The notes: a model not told the origin generated them from the sequence alone. A stretch of 14,962 nt of DNA from Ruminococcus sp. (GCA_003488415.1 DNLQ01000072.1:1-14962); one strand, 5' to 3'; shown: positions 1 through 7,766, numbered from the stretch's first letter. Program-made: numbers and translations.

Positions 1-3000
1 GGCAAGCAGCTCTGGAGAATAAACCTGGGCAAGAATATCCGTGCAGGTCAGCACTACACACAGATGTGCGTGGCAGACTTCGACTGTGACGGAAAGGCTG
101 AGCTTATCACCAAGACCGCTGACGGAACAAAGGACGGCAAGGGCAAGGTCATCGGCGACGGCTCAAAGGACTACAGAAACGGAAAGGGCTACGTTCTTGA
201 CGGACCGGAGTATATGACACTCTTTGACGGTCAGACAGGTGCGGCTCTTGATACTATTAATTTCCCTGTACCCAGAGGCAAGGTAAGCGATTGGGGTGAC
301 AACTACGGCAACCGTGTTGACCGTATGAACAGTGGTATCGCTTACCTTGATGGGGTACATCCCACAGCTATCTACGGCAGAGGCTATTACACAAGACTTA
401 CCTGGTCAGCCGTGGACGTTAAAAACAAGAAGCTCTCAGTCCGCTGGATCTATGACTCAACCTTCAACAGAAATACTGCCGGCTGGGGCTGCGGCAACCA
501 TAACGTAATGGTGGCTGACTGCGATAACGATGGCAAGCAGGAAGTTTTCACCGGCGCAAACTGCATCGACGACAACGGAAAGCTCCTGTGGACTTCCGGA
601 AACCTCCACGGTGATGCTATGCACGTAGGCGACCTTATCCCTGACCATGAAGGTCTGGAGGTATGGGAGTGCCACGAGGACAAGCCCTACGGCGAATCCT
701 GCTACGATGCAAAGACCGGTAAGGCCATCTTCCATATCAACAACACCAAGGACACAGGCCGCTGCGCTGCCGATAACGTATGGGCAGGCAACAAGGGCGC
801 TGAGTTCTGGGGAGCTGCTGACGGCAACGTTTACAACTCCGCAGGCAAGAAGATCGGCGGAACAAGACCTGCACAGAACTTCTTCATCTACTGGGACGGA
901 GACCTTGAGCGTGAGATACTTGATGGTACAAAGATTACGAAGATGACCGATGCCAATACTGTAAAGGGCATATTCACAGCTAACGGCTGCGGCTCAAACA
1001 ACAGCTCCAAGAGCGTTCCCTGTCTGACTGCTGACCTGTTCGGTGACTGGCGTGAGGAGCTTATAATGAGAACTGATGATAACTCCAAGCTCCGTGTATG
1101 GTGTACTACAAGCACTACCAAGGTCAGACTGACCACCCTTATGCACGATATGCAGTACCGTGCTCAGAACTGCTGCCAGCAGTCCTCCTATAACCAGCCG
1201 CCGCACGTAAGCTACTACCTCGGCAGTGATGCTCCACTGCCTGAAAGACCTAAGGTCCTCCTCAATAATACCCCTATAAAGAGTGATACTCCGGCGGAGC
1301 CTGTGGAAACTCCCACAGAGGCACTGCAGACTCCAACGGAGGCTCCTCAGTCAGGCGAACAGAACAACGGCTCATACAGTAAAAAATTCGATCTCGGCGC
1401 TAATGCTCAGAGCGGTTTCATTTCTGTAAGTGCTTCTGATAAGTATGACAAAAACAAGGGCTACGGTTTCTCCGGCAACGATGTCAAAAATGTTGCTGCT
1501 GCCGGTAAGAACGAACTCAGCGACGCTGTTGAGTTCACCGGAAACACCAACTTCAATGCTGATGTTCCGAACGGTCTCTACAAAGCTAAGGTAACTCTCG
1601 GAAATACTGCAAGAACCAGCGTATACATGGAGGATATGCTCCAGATAGTGAATATGACCGGAAACAATGCTGTTGACGAGATCATACTCCCCGTTACAGA
1701 CGGTCAGCTCAATATCCGGGCTGCTGCCGGAAAGAGCGGCAATGCGTTCACTATCAGTGCAATTGAGATAAACAAGATCTCCGACAGCACATCTATGCCT
1801 TCAACTATCTGGCTCTGCGGAGACTCTACCGTATGCAATTATTACCCCCTCAGCTCAAGCACTCAGGCTGGCTGGGGACAGATGCTCGGAAACTACGTTG
1901 ATAAGAACTGGTATATAAGAAATATGGCTGCCAGCGGTGAGTATGCCAAGGGCTTCGTTGACCACGGCAACTTCGACTGCATCGAGAAGTACGGCAAGTC
2001 CGGTGATGTTTTCGTTATCTCCATCGGTATCAACGATTCAAAGTATTATGACAACTCAGAGTACAAGAAGGTTGTCACAGACATGGTTAAGAGAGCAAAG
2101 GCTAAGGGCATGGATGTGATACTTGTCAAGCAGCAGGGCAGAAAGGGCGACTCTCAGCTCAATCCCCTTCTCAAGAGCAGATACTTCTCAAACGAACTGG
2201 ATCAGATAGCAAGTGAGCAGGGATGCCAGATCGTAGACCTCTTCACTCTGTGGCAGGACTACTGTGTATCAGTCGGCGGTACAAAGGCTGATTCAATGTA
2301 TATCGACAACGTACATCCCAACCGTGAAGGCGCTGACAAGCTGGCAGAGCTCTTTGCTTCAAAGTTCGGAAAGACTACACCTGTAGAGCAGCCCACTCAG
2401 GCTCCCGCACAGCCCGCTCAGACAAGCGGAAAGCTCATCAAGGATCTCACAGTCAATGATGATACCACAAGAGCTGACTGGAGCGTTGTGAACTCTTCAT
2501 CTACCGGCAGCCTTATCTACGGAGACAGAGATTTCACCTATTCCTCACTCCCCTCAGTACTCAACGGCGCTGAGGCAGTAAAGACCGCCTGCAACTCCAA
2601 GAACAGCACCGGCGATCTCGGTAAGTTCACAGCAGGTACTGATATAGATGTCTATATCCTCCTTGACCAGAGAGTCGAGGCTGCTGACAAGATACCCGAC
2701 TGGATCAAGAGCTGGCAGAAAACAGGTCTTACAGCCGATTCAAGCAACGATGTCACTTTCGACCTCTACAAAAAGACCTACAGGTCAGGCGAGACAGTTA
2801 CTCTCGGCACTAACGGCATGAACGGAAACGTAATCAACTACACCGTATTCGCCAAGGAAGCAGAGCAGCAGACAGCTCAGCCCACAGAGGCTCCCCAGCC
2901 CACACAGGCTCCTCAGCCCACACAGGCTCCTCAGCCTACTGAGGCAGCACAGCCTTCCGGCAATTACGTTCCCGGCGATGCAAACTGCGATGGCAGAGTT

Positions 3001-3180
3001 GACGTATCTGATGCAGTCGCAATTCTCCAGTACATCGCTAACAGCCAGAAGTATCCGCTCTCTCAGCAGGGTGTGATCAATGCTGATGTCTCCGGACACG
3101 GCGACGGTGTTACCGGTTCAGACGCTATCTCTATTCAGAGGTATGATGCAAGAGTCATTTCTTCACTTCCCGAAGATTGA
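1..3180 (+). CDS. Rhamnogalacturonan lyase (PL11) / rhamnogalacturonan acetylesterase (CE12-like) with dockerin, 5' partial
   Basis: The reading frame is open from base 1, and the residues before the first Met (GKQLWRINLGKNIRAGQHYT) already match the PL11 family, so the gene begins upstream; roughly the first 200 residues and the signal peptide are missing. Domains in order: PL11 beta-propeller lyase to about base 1260, with repeated calcium-type Asp-rich loops (DFDCDGKAE, DCDNDGKQE); a PVETPTEA linker (about 1290-1370); a small beta-sandwich (1381-1785) as found ahead of CE12 esterases; an SGNH esterase (about 1800-2382) with nucleophile Ser in GDST (codon 1825-1827), GIND (2026-2037) and Asp/His in DNVH (2305-2316); an unassigned beta-rich module (about 2430-2860); a PTQAPQ linker; and a dockerin (2971-3177). 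Expected role: secreted, cellulosome-bound cleavage of the rhamnogalacturonan-I backbone and removal of its acetyl groups. Family calls are by motif recognition; the PL11 and CE12 assignments are strong. Confidence 0.93.
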   Translation, partial: GKQLWRINLGKNIRAGQHYTQMCVADFDCDGKAELITKTADGTKDGKGKVIGDGSKDYRNGKGYVLDGPEYMTLFDGQTGAALDTINFPVPRGKVSDWGDNYGNRVDRMNSGIAYLDGVHPTAIYGRGYYTRLTWSAVDVKNKKLSVRWIYDSTFNRNTAGWGCGNHNVMVADCDNDGKQEVFTGANCIDDNGKLLWTSGNLHGDAMHVGDLIPDHEGLEVWECHEDKPYGESCYDAKTGKAIFHINNTKDTGRCAADNVWAGNKGAEFWGAADGNVYNSAGKKIGGTRPAQNFFIYWDGDLEREILDGTKITKMTDANTVKGIFTANGCGSNNSSKSVPCLTADLFGDWREELIMRTDDNSKLRVWCTTSTTKVRLTTLMHDMQYRAQNCCQQSSYNQPPHVSYYLGSDAPLPERPKVLLNNTPIKSDTPAEPVETPTEALQTPTEAPQSGEQNNGSYSKKFDLGANAQSGFISVSASDKYDKNKGYGFSGNDVKNVAAAGKNELSDAVEFTGNTNFNADVPNGLYKAKVTLGNTARTSVYMEDMLQIVNMTGNNAVDEIILPVTDGQLNIRAAAGKSGNAFTISAIEINKISDSTSMPSTIWLCGDSTVCNYYPLSSSTQAGWGQMLGNYVDKNWYIRNMAASGEYAKGFVDHGNFDCIEKYGKSGDVFVISIGINDSKYYDNSEYKKVVTDMVKRAKAKGMDVILVKQQGRKGDSQLNPLLKSRYFSNELDQIASEQGCQIVDLFTLWQDYCVSVGGTKADSMYIDNVHPNREGADKLAELFASKFGKTTPVEQPTQAPAQPAQTSGKLIKDLTVNDDTTRADWSVVNSSSTGSLIYGDRDFTYSSLPSVLNGAEAVKTACNSKNSTGDLGKFTAGTDIDVYILLDQRVEAADKIPDWIKSWQKTGLTADSSNDVTFDLYKKTYRSGETVTLGTNGMNGNVINYTVFAKEAEQQTAQPTEAPQPTQAPQPTQAPQPTEAAQPSGNYVPGDANCDGRVDVSDAVAILQYIANSQKYPLSQQGVINADVSGHGDGVTGSDAISIQRYDARVISSLPED
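2896..2931 (+). repeat. Two tandem 18-base linker repeats coding PTQAPQ
   Basis: Two exact copies of an 18-base unit (2896-2913 and 2914-2931) are followed by a diverged third copy. They encode the Pro-Thr-Gln linker between the unassigned module and the dockerin. The length of such linkers can change by slippage; nothing suggests a function beyond flexible spacing. Confidence 0.85.
2971..3177 (+). other. Dockerin module of the PL11/CE12 enzyme
   Basis: Two calcium-loop/helix segments are visible. The first, GDANCDGRVDVSDAV, is a standard 12-residue loop followed by the helix AILQYIANSQKYPL. The second, NADVSGHGDGVTGSDA, carries one extra residue in the loop compared with the dockerin of the GH43 enzyme in this window. 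The module should bind a scaffoldin cohesin and attach the enzyme to the cellulosome. Confidence 0.92.
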
Positions 3181-3202
3181 CATAGAGAACATGATGTTAT
3201 AG

Positions 3203-3232
3203 AAAAACAGACTGCTCCGGCAGTCTGTTTTT
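3203..3232 (+). terminator. Intrinsic terminator of the pectinase gene
   Basis: Perfect 8-bp stem CAGACTGC (3208-3215) / GCAGTCTG (3220-3227) with a TCCG loop, preceded by A5 and followed by T5. It lies about 25 bases after the stop codon. Confidence 0.9.
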
Positions 3233-3292
3233 CATTATGAAACGTGCTCCGCTGCTGCCTGTTCATGCCGGGTACCGTATCTTCTCCCAGTC

Positions 3293-3321
3293 TTGACAAT
3301 CTGCCGGAGTTCTGCTATAAT
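3293..3321 (+). promoter_or_regulatory. Sigma-A promoter of gltX
   Basis: TTGACA (3293-3298), a 17-bp spacer and TATAAT (3316-3321) are both exact consensus, and TGC immediately before the -10 gives an extended -10. Predicted start of transcription is near 3328, leaving a leader of about 30 bases with no obvious regulatory structure. Confidence 0.9.
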
Positions 3322-3358
3322 TTATACTGTATTTTAATAACCGGAAGGAGTCATATAC

Positions 3359-4903
3359 ATGACAGATATTGAGAAAAGCTGGTTTGAGGAAAAGGAATCA
3401 CGCATCCCCCATAACGAGGTGCGTACAAGATTTGCTCCCTCACCTACCGGATATATGCACATCGGCAATCTAAGGACTGCCCTCTACACCTACCTTATCG
3501 CTCGTCACGCAAAGGGCAAGTTCATACTCCGCATAGAGGATACCGACCAGAAACGCCTTGTCAGCGACGCTATCGCTGTTATCAAACGCACTATGGACTC
3601 CTGCGGTCTCGATTATGATGAAGGCCCCGACGTGGGAGGCCCCGTTGCTCCCTATGTTCAGACCGAACGCCGGGACTACTACAAGAAGTACGCAGAACTG
3701 CTTATCGAAAACGGTCACGCTTACCGCTGCTTCTGCTCCGAGGACAGACTTGCAGAACTCCGCAAAGATGATGCCAACGCCAAGTACGACCGCCACTGTC
3801 TCTCCCTCTCACCTGAGGGGATACAGCAGAAGCTGGACGCAGGTGAGCCTTATGTTATCCGTCAGCTCATTCCGGAGGGTTCTACTACCTTCCACGATCA
3901 GGTGTACGGTGAGATCACTGTTGACAACTCCGAGCTGGAAGATCAGATACTCTTGAAGTCCGACGGTCTTCCCACATACAACTTCGCAAACGTCATAGAC
4001 GATCACCTTATGGGTATTACACACGTTGTAAGAGGAAGCGAGTACCTCTCCTCCTCACCCAAGTACAACCTGCTCTATGAGGCTTTCGGCTGGGATATTC
4101 CAGAGTATGTACACTGTGCTCCGGTCATGTATAACGATCCTGCTACAGGTGAGGTGAGAAAGATGTCAAAGCGCTGCGGCGATCCCTCCTACGAGGATCT
4201 GCTCAGTCAGGGCTATCTCTCTGCGGCAGTTGTGAACTACGTGGCTCTCCTGGGCTGGTCTCCTACAGGCGAGATTGCAGAGCAGGAGATATTCTCCATT
4301 AACCAGCTCATTGACGCATTCGACATCAGTGCGATCTCCAAGTCTCCTTCTGCCTTCGATACCGAGAAGCTCAACCACTTCAACAGTGTATACATAAAGG
4401 CTCTCCCGGCTGATGAGTTTTGCAGGTTGGCTGAACCCTATGTACACAGCGTTCTTCCGGACGCTGATGTAGCTGCCGTTGCTGCACTGGTCCAGTCCCG
4501 TGTGACCGTCCTCACCGAGATACCGGATATGATACGCTTCTTCAAGGAGCTTCCTGAGTACGGTACTGAGCTGTTCTGCAATAAGAAGAACAAGCTGGAC
4601 GAGGTACAGGCTGCAAAGATACTTGAGGATGAGGCTCCCCTGCTTGAGGCTGTTTCCGACTGGAACGCAGAGTCGATCCACGATGCTGTTTACGCATATG
4701 CTGAGAAGTCCGCTGAGGCTGAGGGCGTTAAGCTGAATAAAGTGCTTGGCAAGGTAATGTGGCCGCTGCGTATCGCAGTTTCCGGTCAGAGCGTTACTCC
4801 CGGCGGTGCTATCGAGATATGCTCCATACTGGGCAAGGATGAATCCATGCGGCGTATCCACATCGCTCAGGAGAAGCTGAGCGACCTTCTTATCCCTGTA
4901 TAA
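3359..4903 (+). CDS. gltX: Glutamyl-tRNA synthetase
   Basis: Class I aminoacyl-tRNA synthetase that charges tRNA-Glu in the cytoplasm. In clostridia this enzyme is usually non-discriminating and also forms Glu-tRNA-Gln for GatCAB; that is family knowledge, not visible here. The N-terminal signature RFAPSPTGYMHIGN (HIGH-type motif at residues 34-37) and KMSKR (residues 268-272) are intact. Residues 124-147 carry a zinc-knuckle-like pattern (CFC at 124-126, YDRHC at 143-147). The C-terminal anticodon-binding helical region is complete. At 514 aa it is slightly longer than the usual 470-490 because of about 20 extra residues before RTRFAPSP. The start is supported by GGAAGGAG (3343-3350), 8 bases upstream. 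It is a single-gene transcription unit with its own promoter and a downstream hairpin. Confidence 0.97.
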   Translation: MTDIEKSWFEEKESRIPHNEVRTRFAPSPTGYMHIGNLRTALYTYLIARHAKGKFILRIEDTDQKRLVSDAIAVIKRTMDSCGLDYDEGPDVGGPVAPYVQTERRDYYKKYAELLIENGHAYRCFCSEDRLAELRKDDANAKYDRHCLSLSPEGIQQKLDAGEPYVIRQLIPEGSTTFHDQVYGEITVDNSELEDQILLKSDGLPTYNFANVIDDHLMGITHVVRGSEYLSSSPKYNLLYEAFGWDIPEYVHCAPVMYNDPATGEVRKMSKRCGDPSYEDLLSQGYLSAAVVNYVALLGWSPTGEIAEQEIFSINQLIDAFDISAISKSPSAFDTEKLNHFNSVYIKALPADEFCRLAEPYVHSVLPDADVAAVAALVQSRVTVLTEIPDMIRFFKELPEYGTELFCNKKNKLDEVQAAKILEDEAPLLEAVSDWNAESIHDAVYAYAEKSAEAEGVKLNKVLGKVMWPLRIAVSGQSVTPGGAIEICSILGKDESMRRIHIAQEKLSDLLIPV

Positions 4904-4912
4904 TCAACAATA

Positions 4913-4955
4913 CCGCAGCACTTCCGGAATGTTCCGGAAATGCTGCGGTTTACGT
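4913..4955 (+). terminator. Long hairpin after gltX, probable terminator
   Basis: CCGCAGCA (4913-4920) pairs with TGCTGCGG (4941-4948), and the stem continues inward through TTCCGGAA (4922-4929) / TTCCGGAA (4932-4939) with one C/A mismatch and a 2-base tip. The stem is about 16 bp and very stable, but the following T-run (TTTAC) is short, so termination may be incomplete. Confidence 0.65.
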
Positions 4956-5050
4956 TATATCTCTATATCCGTTACAGGAGGAAATACTGTCCCCCGGAGC
5001 TGCGGAAGGCGTTGTATGCTCCTGCATTAATATGGCAGACCGGCACCGTA

Positions 5051-5079
5051 AAGTGACAGGTGTAACTGCTGAAGTGACA
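5051..5079. promoter_or_regulatory. Paired direct repeats AAGTGACA, 21 bp apart, upstream of a promoter
   Basis: Exact copies lie at 5051-5058 and 5072-5079, two helical turns apart, and the second ends 8 bases before the -35 hexamer at 5088. This spacing suits a dimeric activator that binds tandem half-sites on one face of the DNA. The regulator is unknown. Confidence 0.4.
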
Positions 5080-5087
5080 CTTATTAC

Positions 5088-5116
5088 TTGAAATATCGTC
5101 TGCTGTAGGTTATAAT
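5088..5116 (+). promoter_or_regulatory. Sigma-A promoter of the small membrane protein gene
   Basis: TTGAAA (5088-5093), a 17-bp spacer and TATAAT (5111-5116). Transcription should start near 5123, directly at the ribosome binding site, so the leader is only about 14 bases. The ATG at 5119 would lie upstream of the transcript. Confidence 0.8.
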
Positions 5117-5136
5117 AAATGAAAGGAGTGATCGAT

Positions 5137-5655
5137 ATGTTGCTGTTTTTTGATAAATTAGAATGGTCAGCCTATATACTTGCGTTTATTGCGGCAGCCC
5201 TCATTATCGCTGCTGTAGTGCTTCTGATAAGGACTGCCCTGCGTGTCACTAATTCATACGGTGACTCTGAAGCGGTAAAAAAGTACAAGCTGTACGGTAT
5301 AGCCTGCACCGGTAAAAATGCAAAGATATGGTACAGGGACGGTACCGGTATCGGCATCAGCCTTGAATACGAGATAAACGGCAGAATCATCGACGGAAAA
5401 CTGGACAGCTTCTTCTGCATGGATGAGTCCGAGGCAAAACGCCTTGCGGAGACCGGAGAAAGTGTGGAGATATTTGTTGATCCGCATGACGAGACAAGGT
5501 TCTGTCTGAGCAGGGATCTATACTCTCAGAAGAAAGAGTTTCATCCCGGTTTGCCGCTGCTTGAAATGCTCGGAGACGGCTGGGCTCTCTGGAGTAATTA
5601 CAAGTTTGTCATCGGTATAGCAATCGTATTGTTACTGTTTTTCATCCTACACTGA
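5137..5655 (+). CDS. Small membrane protein of unknown function, two TM segments (DUF3592-like)
   Basis: 172 aa from the chosen start. A hydrophobic segment at about residues 10-32 and another at about 153-171 flank a polar domain of roughly 110 residues rich in beta-type sequence (YGIACTGKNAKIWYRDGTG, EIFVDPHDETRFCLSRD). This layout, and the phrase resembling 'valuable Tyr-Asp-Pro/His of a sequence-to-voltage conversion' seen in DUF3592 proteins, suggest that family; this is an impression and no function follows from it. The start at 5137 is preferred over the in-frame ATG at 5119 because AAGGAGTG (5123-5130) lies 6 bases before 5137 and the predicted transcript begins after 5119. The gene has its own promoter and stands alone between gltX and the convergent prs. 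Confidence 0.8.
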   Translation: MLLFFDKLEWSAYILAFIAAALIIAAVVLLIRTALRVTNSYGDSEAVKKYKLYGIACTGKNAKIWYRDGTGIGISLEYEINGRIIDGKLDSFFCMDESEAKRLAETGESVEIFVDPHDETRFCLSRDLYSQKKEFHPGLPLLEMLGDGWALWSNYKFVIGIAIVLLLFFILH

Positions 5656-5717
5656 CTTGTATGACTGCGGACATATCCCGGAGCTCCGGATAAGGATATA
5701 CAAAAACTGTTTATAAA

Positions 5718-5747
5718 AAAGAGCCGGTATCACTATACCGGCTCTTT
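5718..5747. terminator. Bidirectional intrinsic terminator between convergent genes
   Basis: Perfect 13-bp inverted repeat AAAGAGCCGGTAT (5718-5730) / ATACCGGCTCTTT (5735-5747) with a CACT loop. A-runs precede it and T-runs follow it on either strand. It serves the small membrane protein (+) and the ppa-prs operon (-). Confidence 0.92.
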
Positions 5748-5787
5748 CATTGTGTAAAGAATAATGCGGAGCTGTTCTGAGAGCTTC

Positions 5788-6936
5788 TTACTTATTCATA
5801 CCATATTTTTCCAGCAGTGCCTCGATCTTTGCATGGGGATCAAGTATCTTGCTGATCGATACATCATGGTTGATTGCTTCAATGAAGTAGGAAATGTACT
5901 TGGATACATCTACCTCGTGGAACCACTCTCTTTCAAGCAGTTCGGGAGTTCTGTATGTAAGGTTTGTACCGAGAACGCCGTCAATGATACCGTCCTTGTA
6001 TGCCTTGTCAAACTTCTCCAGACCGTTTGTGAATATAGTGTAGGTAGCGTATGTGAATATACGTCCTGCATTCTTCTCCTTCAGTGAATATGCCAGATCA
6101 AGCATAGACTCGCCGGAGGAGATTATGTCGTCAGCAACGAATATATCCTTGCCGTCAACGGGATTTCCAAGATACTCGTGAGCTACGATAGGATTTCTGC
6201 CGTTTACAATAGTGGAATAATCACGTCTCTTGTAGAACATACCCATATCAACACCAAGTACCGAAGCATAGTACATATTGCGGTTGAGCGCTCCCTCGTC
6301 AGGGCTTACGATCATGAACTTGTCCTTTGTATAACTGATGCCCTTAACGTCACGGAGAAGAGTCTTGAGTACCTGATATGTGGGCATTACATTGTCAAAT
6401 CCCATGATCGGCACTGCGTTCTGTACTCTCGGATCATGAGCGTCAAAGGTTACGATGTTTGATACACCCATTGACTCAAGCTCCTGAAGTGCAAAAGCAC
6501 AGTCCAGTGACTCCCTGTAGCTTCTGCGGTGCTGTCTTCCGCCGTAGAGAAGGGGCATGATGACTGTTATCCTGTGTGCCTTTCCGCTTGCCGCCTGGAT
6601 GATTCGCTTCAGATCCTGATAGTGATCGTCAGGAGACATTGCGTTCTGGAATCCGAAGTAGTCGTACTTTATATTATAGTTGCCGACATCAACAATGATA
6701 AACAGATCCTTACCTCTTACTGTTGACTTGATAAGTCCCTTGGCATCGCCTGAGGAGAATCTCGGACACTCGCACTCAATAAGGAAGGTGTCTACGTCCT
6801 TACCGGCTCTCTTCGCCCAGTCCACCAGGTAGTTGTTGATCTTTTTACCGAGCTCGGTCACGCTTTCCATAGCGATGATCCCGAGGGGAGCAGCGTGTGA
6901 ATTGCTGCTGAATAAGTTCTCGTTTGAAGCAGTCAT
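5788..6936 (-). CDS. prs: Ribose-phosphate pyrophosphokinase (PRPP synthetase), long divergent form
   Basis: Makes PRPP from ribose-5-phosphate and ATP for nucleotide, His, Trp and NAD synthesis in the cytoplasm. Family blocks can be aligned: RFSSGDAKGLI and VRGKDLFII, the ATP-binding region with RQHRR (residues 134-138, RQDRK in the classical enzyme), TFDAHDP (classical DLH), IVSPDEGA, YKRRD, and the PRPP loop DDIISSGES (269-277). At 382 aa it is clearly longer than the usual 310-320, with insertions and a longer C-terminus. The start at 6936 is chosen because GAAAGGGAAAG lies just upstream. An in-frame GTG at 6969 (393 aa) overlaps the ppa stop codon as GTGA but has no ribosome binding site; it could act by translational coupling. 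Second gene of the ppa-prs operon. Confidence 0.9.
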   Translation of the reverse strand: MTASNENLFSSNSHAAPLGIIAMESVTELGKKINNYLVDWAKRAGKDVDTFLIECECPRFSSGDAKGLIKSTVRGKDLFIIVDVGNYNIKYDYFGFQNAMSPDDHYQDLKRIIQAASGKAHRITVIMPLLYGGRQHRRSYRESLDCAFALQELESMGVSNIVTFDAHDPRVQNAVPIMGFDNVMPTYQVLKTLLRDVKGISYTKDKFMIVSPDEGALNRNMYYASVLGVDMGMFYKRRDYSTIVNGRNPIVAHEYLGNPVDGKDIFVADDIISSGESMLDLAYSLKEKNAGRIFTYATYTIFTNGLEKFDKAYKDGIIDGVLGTNLTYRTPELLEREWFHEVDVSKYISYFIEAINHDVSISKILDPHAKIEALLEKYGMNK

Positions 6937-6965
6937 AAATCTTTCCCTTTCGTTGTTTTTCAGTC

Positions 6966-7499
6966 TCACTTGCAGAAGTTGTTGATATAATTCTCTATAT
7001 CTCCGGCTATGATCTGTTTAGCCACCTCTGCATGATCGACTTCGTTGACGGCAGTCGTTTTGTTTTCAAGCTCCTTGTACACTGTGAAGAAATGAGTCAT
7101 CTCGTCGAAGATATGCTTCGGAAGCTGCTCAATGTCCATATACATATTGTAATTCGGATCGTCAAAGGGTATCGCAATGATCTTATCATCACGGTGACCG
7201 TTATCCAGCATCCGGATCACTCCGATCGGGTAACACTCGACGAGTGTGAGCGGAATGAGCTTCTCTGAACACAGCACCAGCACATCCAGGGGATCGTTGT
7301 CATCGGAGAAGGTACGGGGTATAAATCCGTAGTTTGCAGGATAATGAGTAGAGGTATGGAGGATCCTGTCCATTTTTATGAATCCGGTCTCCTTGTCAAG
7401 CTCGTACTTTATCTTGCTTCCCTTGCCGATCTCAACGACTGCGTAGAAGCTATCCGGGCTGATCCTTTTGGGACTTATATCGTGCCAGATGTTTTTCAT
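6966..7499 (-). CDS. ppa: Inorganic pyrophosphatase, family I
   Basis: Hydrolyses pyrophosphate to phosphate, pulling biosynthetic reactions that release PPi, including those that use the PRPP made by the next gene. 177 aa is the usual bacterial length. The metal-binding signature DDNDPLDVLV (residues 66-75) is present, with the substrate-pocket sequence YPANYGFIPRT (53-63) before it and RMLDNGHRDDKIIAIP later. The ATG at 7499 is chosen because GGAGGG (7506-7511) stands 6 bases before it. The frame stays open upstream to 7604, but that extension lies upstream of the predicted transcription start near 7548 and is not family-like. First gene of the operon; its stop overlaps a possible GTG start of prs. 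Confidence 0.95.
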   Translation of the reverse strand: MKNIWHDISPKRISPDSFYAVVEIGKGSKIKYELDKETGFIKMDRILHTSTHYPANYGFIPRTFSDDNDPLDVLVLCSEKLIPLTLVECYPIGVIRMLDNGHRDDKIIAIPFDDPNYNMYMDIEQLPKHIFDEMTHFFTVYKELENKTTAVNEVDHAEVAKQIIAGDIENYINNFCK

Positions 7500-7554
7500 T
7501 TTATTCCCTCCGCAGTGTATTTTGTATTTCGATATGACAATATCTGATATATTT

Positions 7555-7582
7555 AGTATACCATTTTTTGAAGATTTGTCAA
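7555..7582 (-). promoter_or_regulatory. Sigma-A promoter of the ppa-prs operon
   Basis: On the minus strand, TTGACA (7582-7577), a 16-bp spacer and TATACT (7560-7555). Transcription should begin near 7548, about 50 bases before the ppa ATG. The rest of the 7500-7766 gap holds only A/T-rich sequence and the 3' flank of the GH43 gene. Confidence 0.8.
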
Positions 7583-7766
7583 TATCACGCTGAATTTTCG
7601 GCATTCTGATGTATTTTGTCTTACCATCCGCAGAATTTTCGGCTTTTATTACACTAACAAAAAAACTATTAAAAACACGGGCTGTTAAAATATTATGATA
7701 ACTGCTGTTTTACACAGATGCCGCACTCGTCTGCTGTGATTTCAGAACTGCAATGCAGCCCTTCTG

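Noticed and set aside
2881..2945. Tandem repeat as a possible CRISPR-like or mobile signature
   Set aside because: It is in frame and encodes the Pro-Thr-Gln linker of the pectinase; there are no spacers. No CRISPR array, insertion sequence or tRNA/rRNA gene was seen in the window.
4166..4861. Open frame of 231 codons on the minus strand
   Set aside because: It lies wholly antisense to the well-supported gltX and has no ribosome binding site or recognisable protein; it is a by-product of gltX codon use.
4977..5098. AGGAGG followed by a short open frame from CTG at 4988
   Set aside because: There is no ATG, GTG or TTG at the right distance, and the 30-odd-residue product has no recognisable features; the stretch overlaps the direct repeats and promoter of the next gene.
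7592..7643. Direct repeat GAATTTTCGGC (7592-7602 and 7633-7643)
   Set aside because: Two copies only, in A/T-rich sequence, not aligned to the ppa promoter in a helical phase that suggests a site; chance is likely.
7680..7761. Possible GH43 terminator: GGGCTG pairing with CAGCCC before a T-rich tract on the minus strand
   Set aside because: The stem is 6 bp and closes a loop of about 70 bases; without clear inner pairing it is too weak to call.
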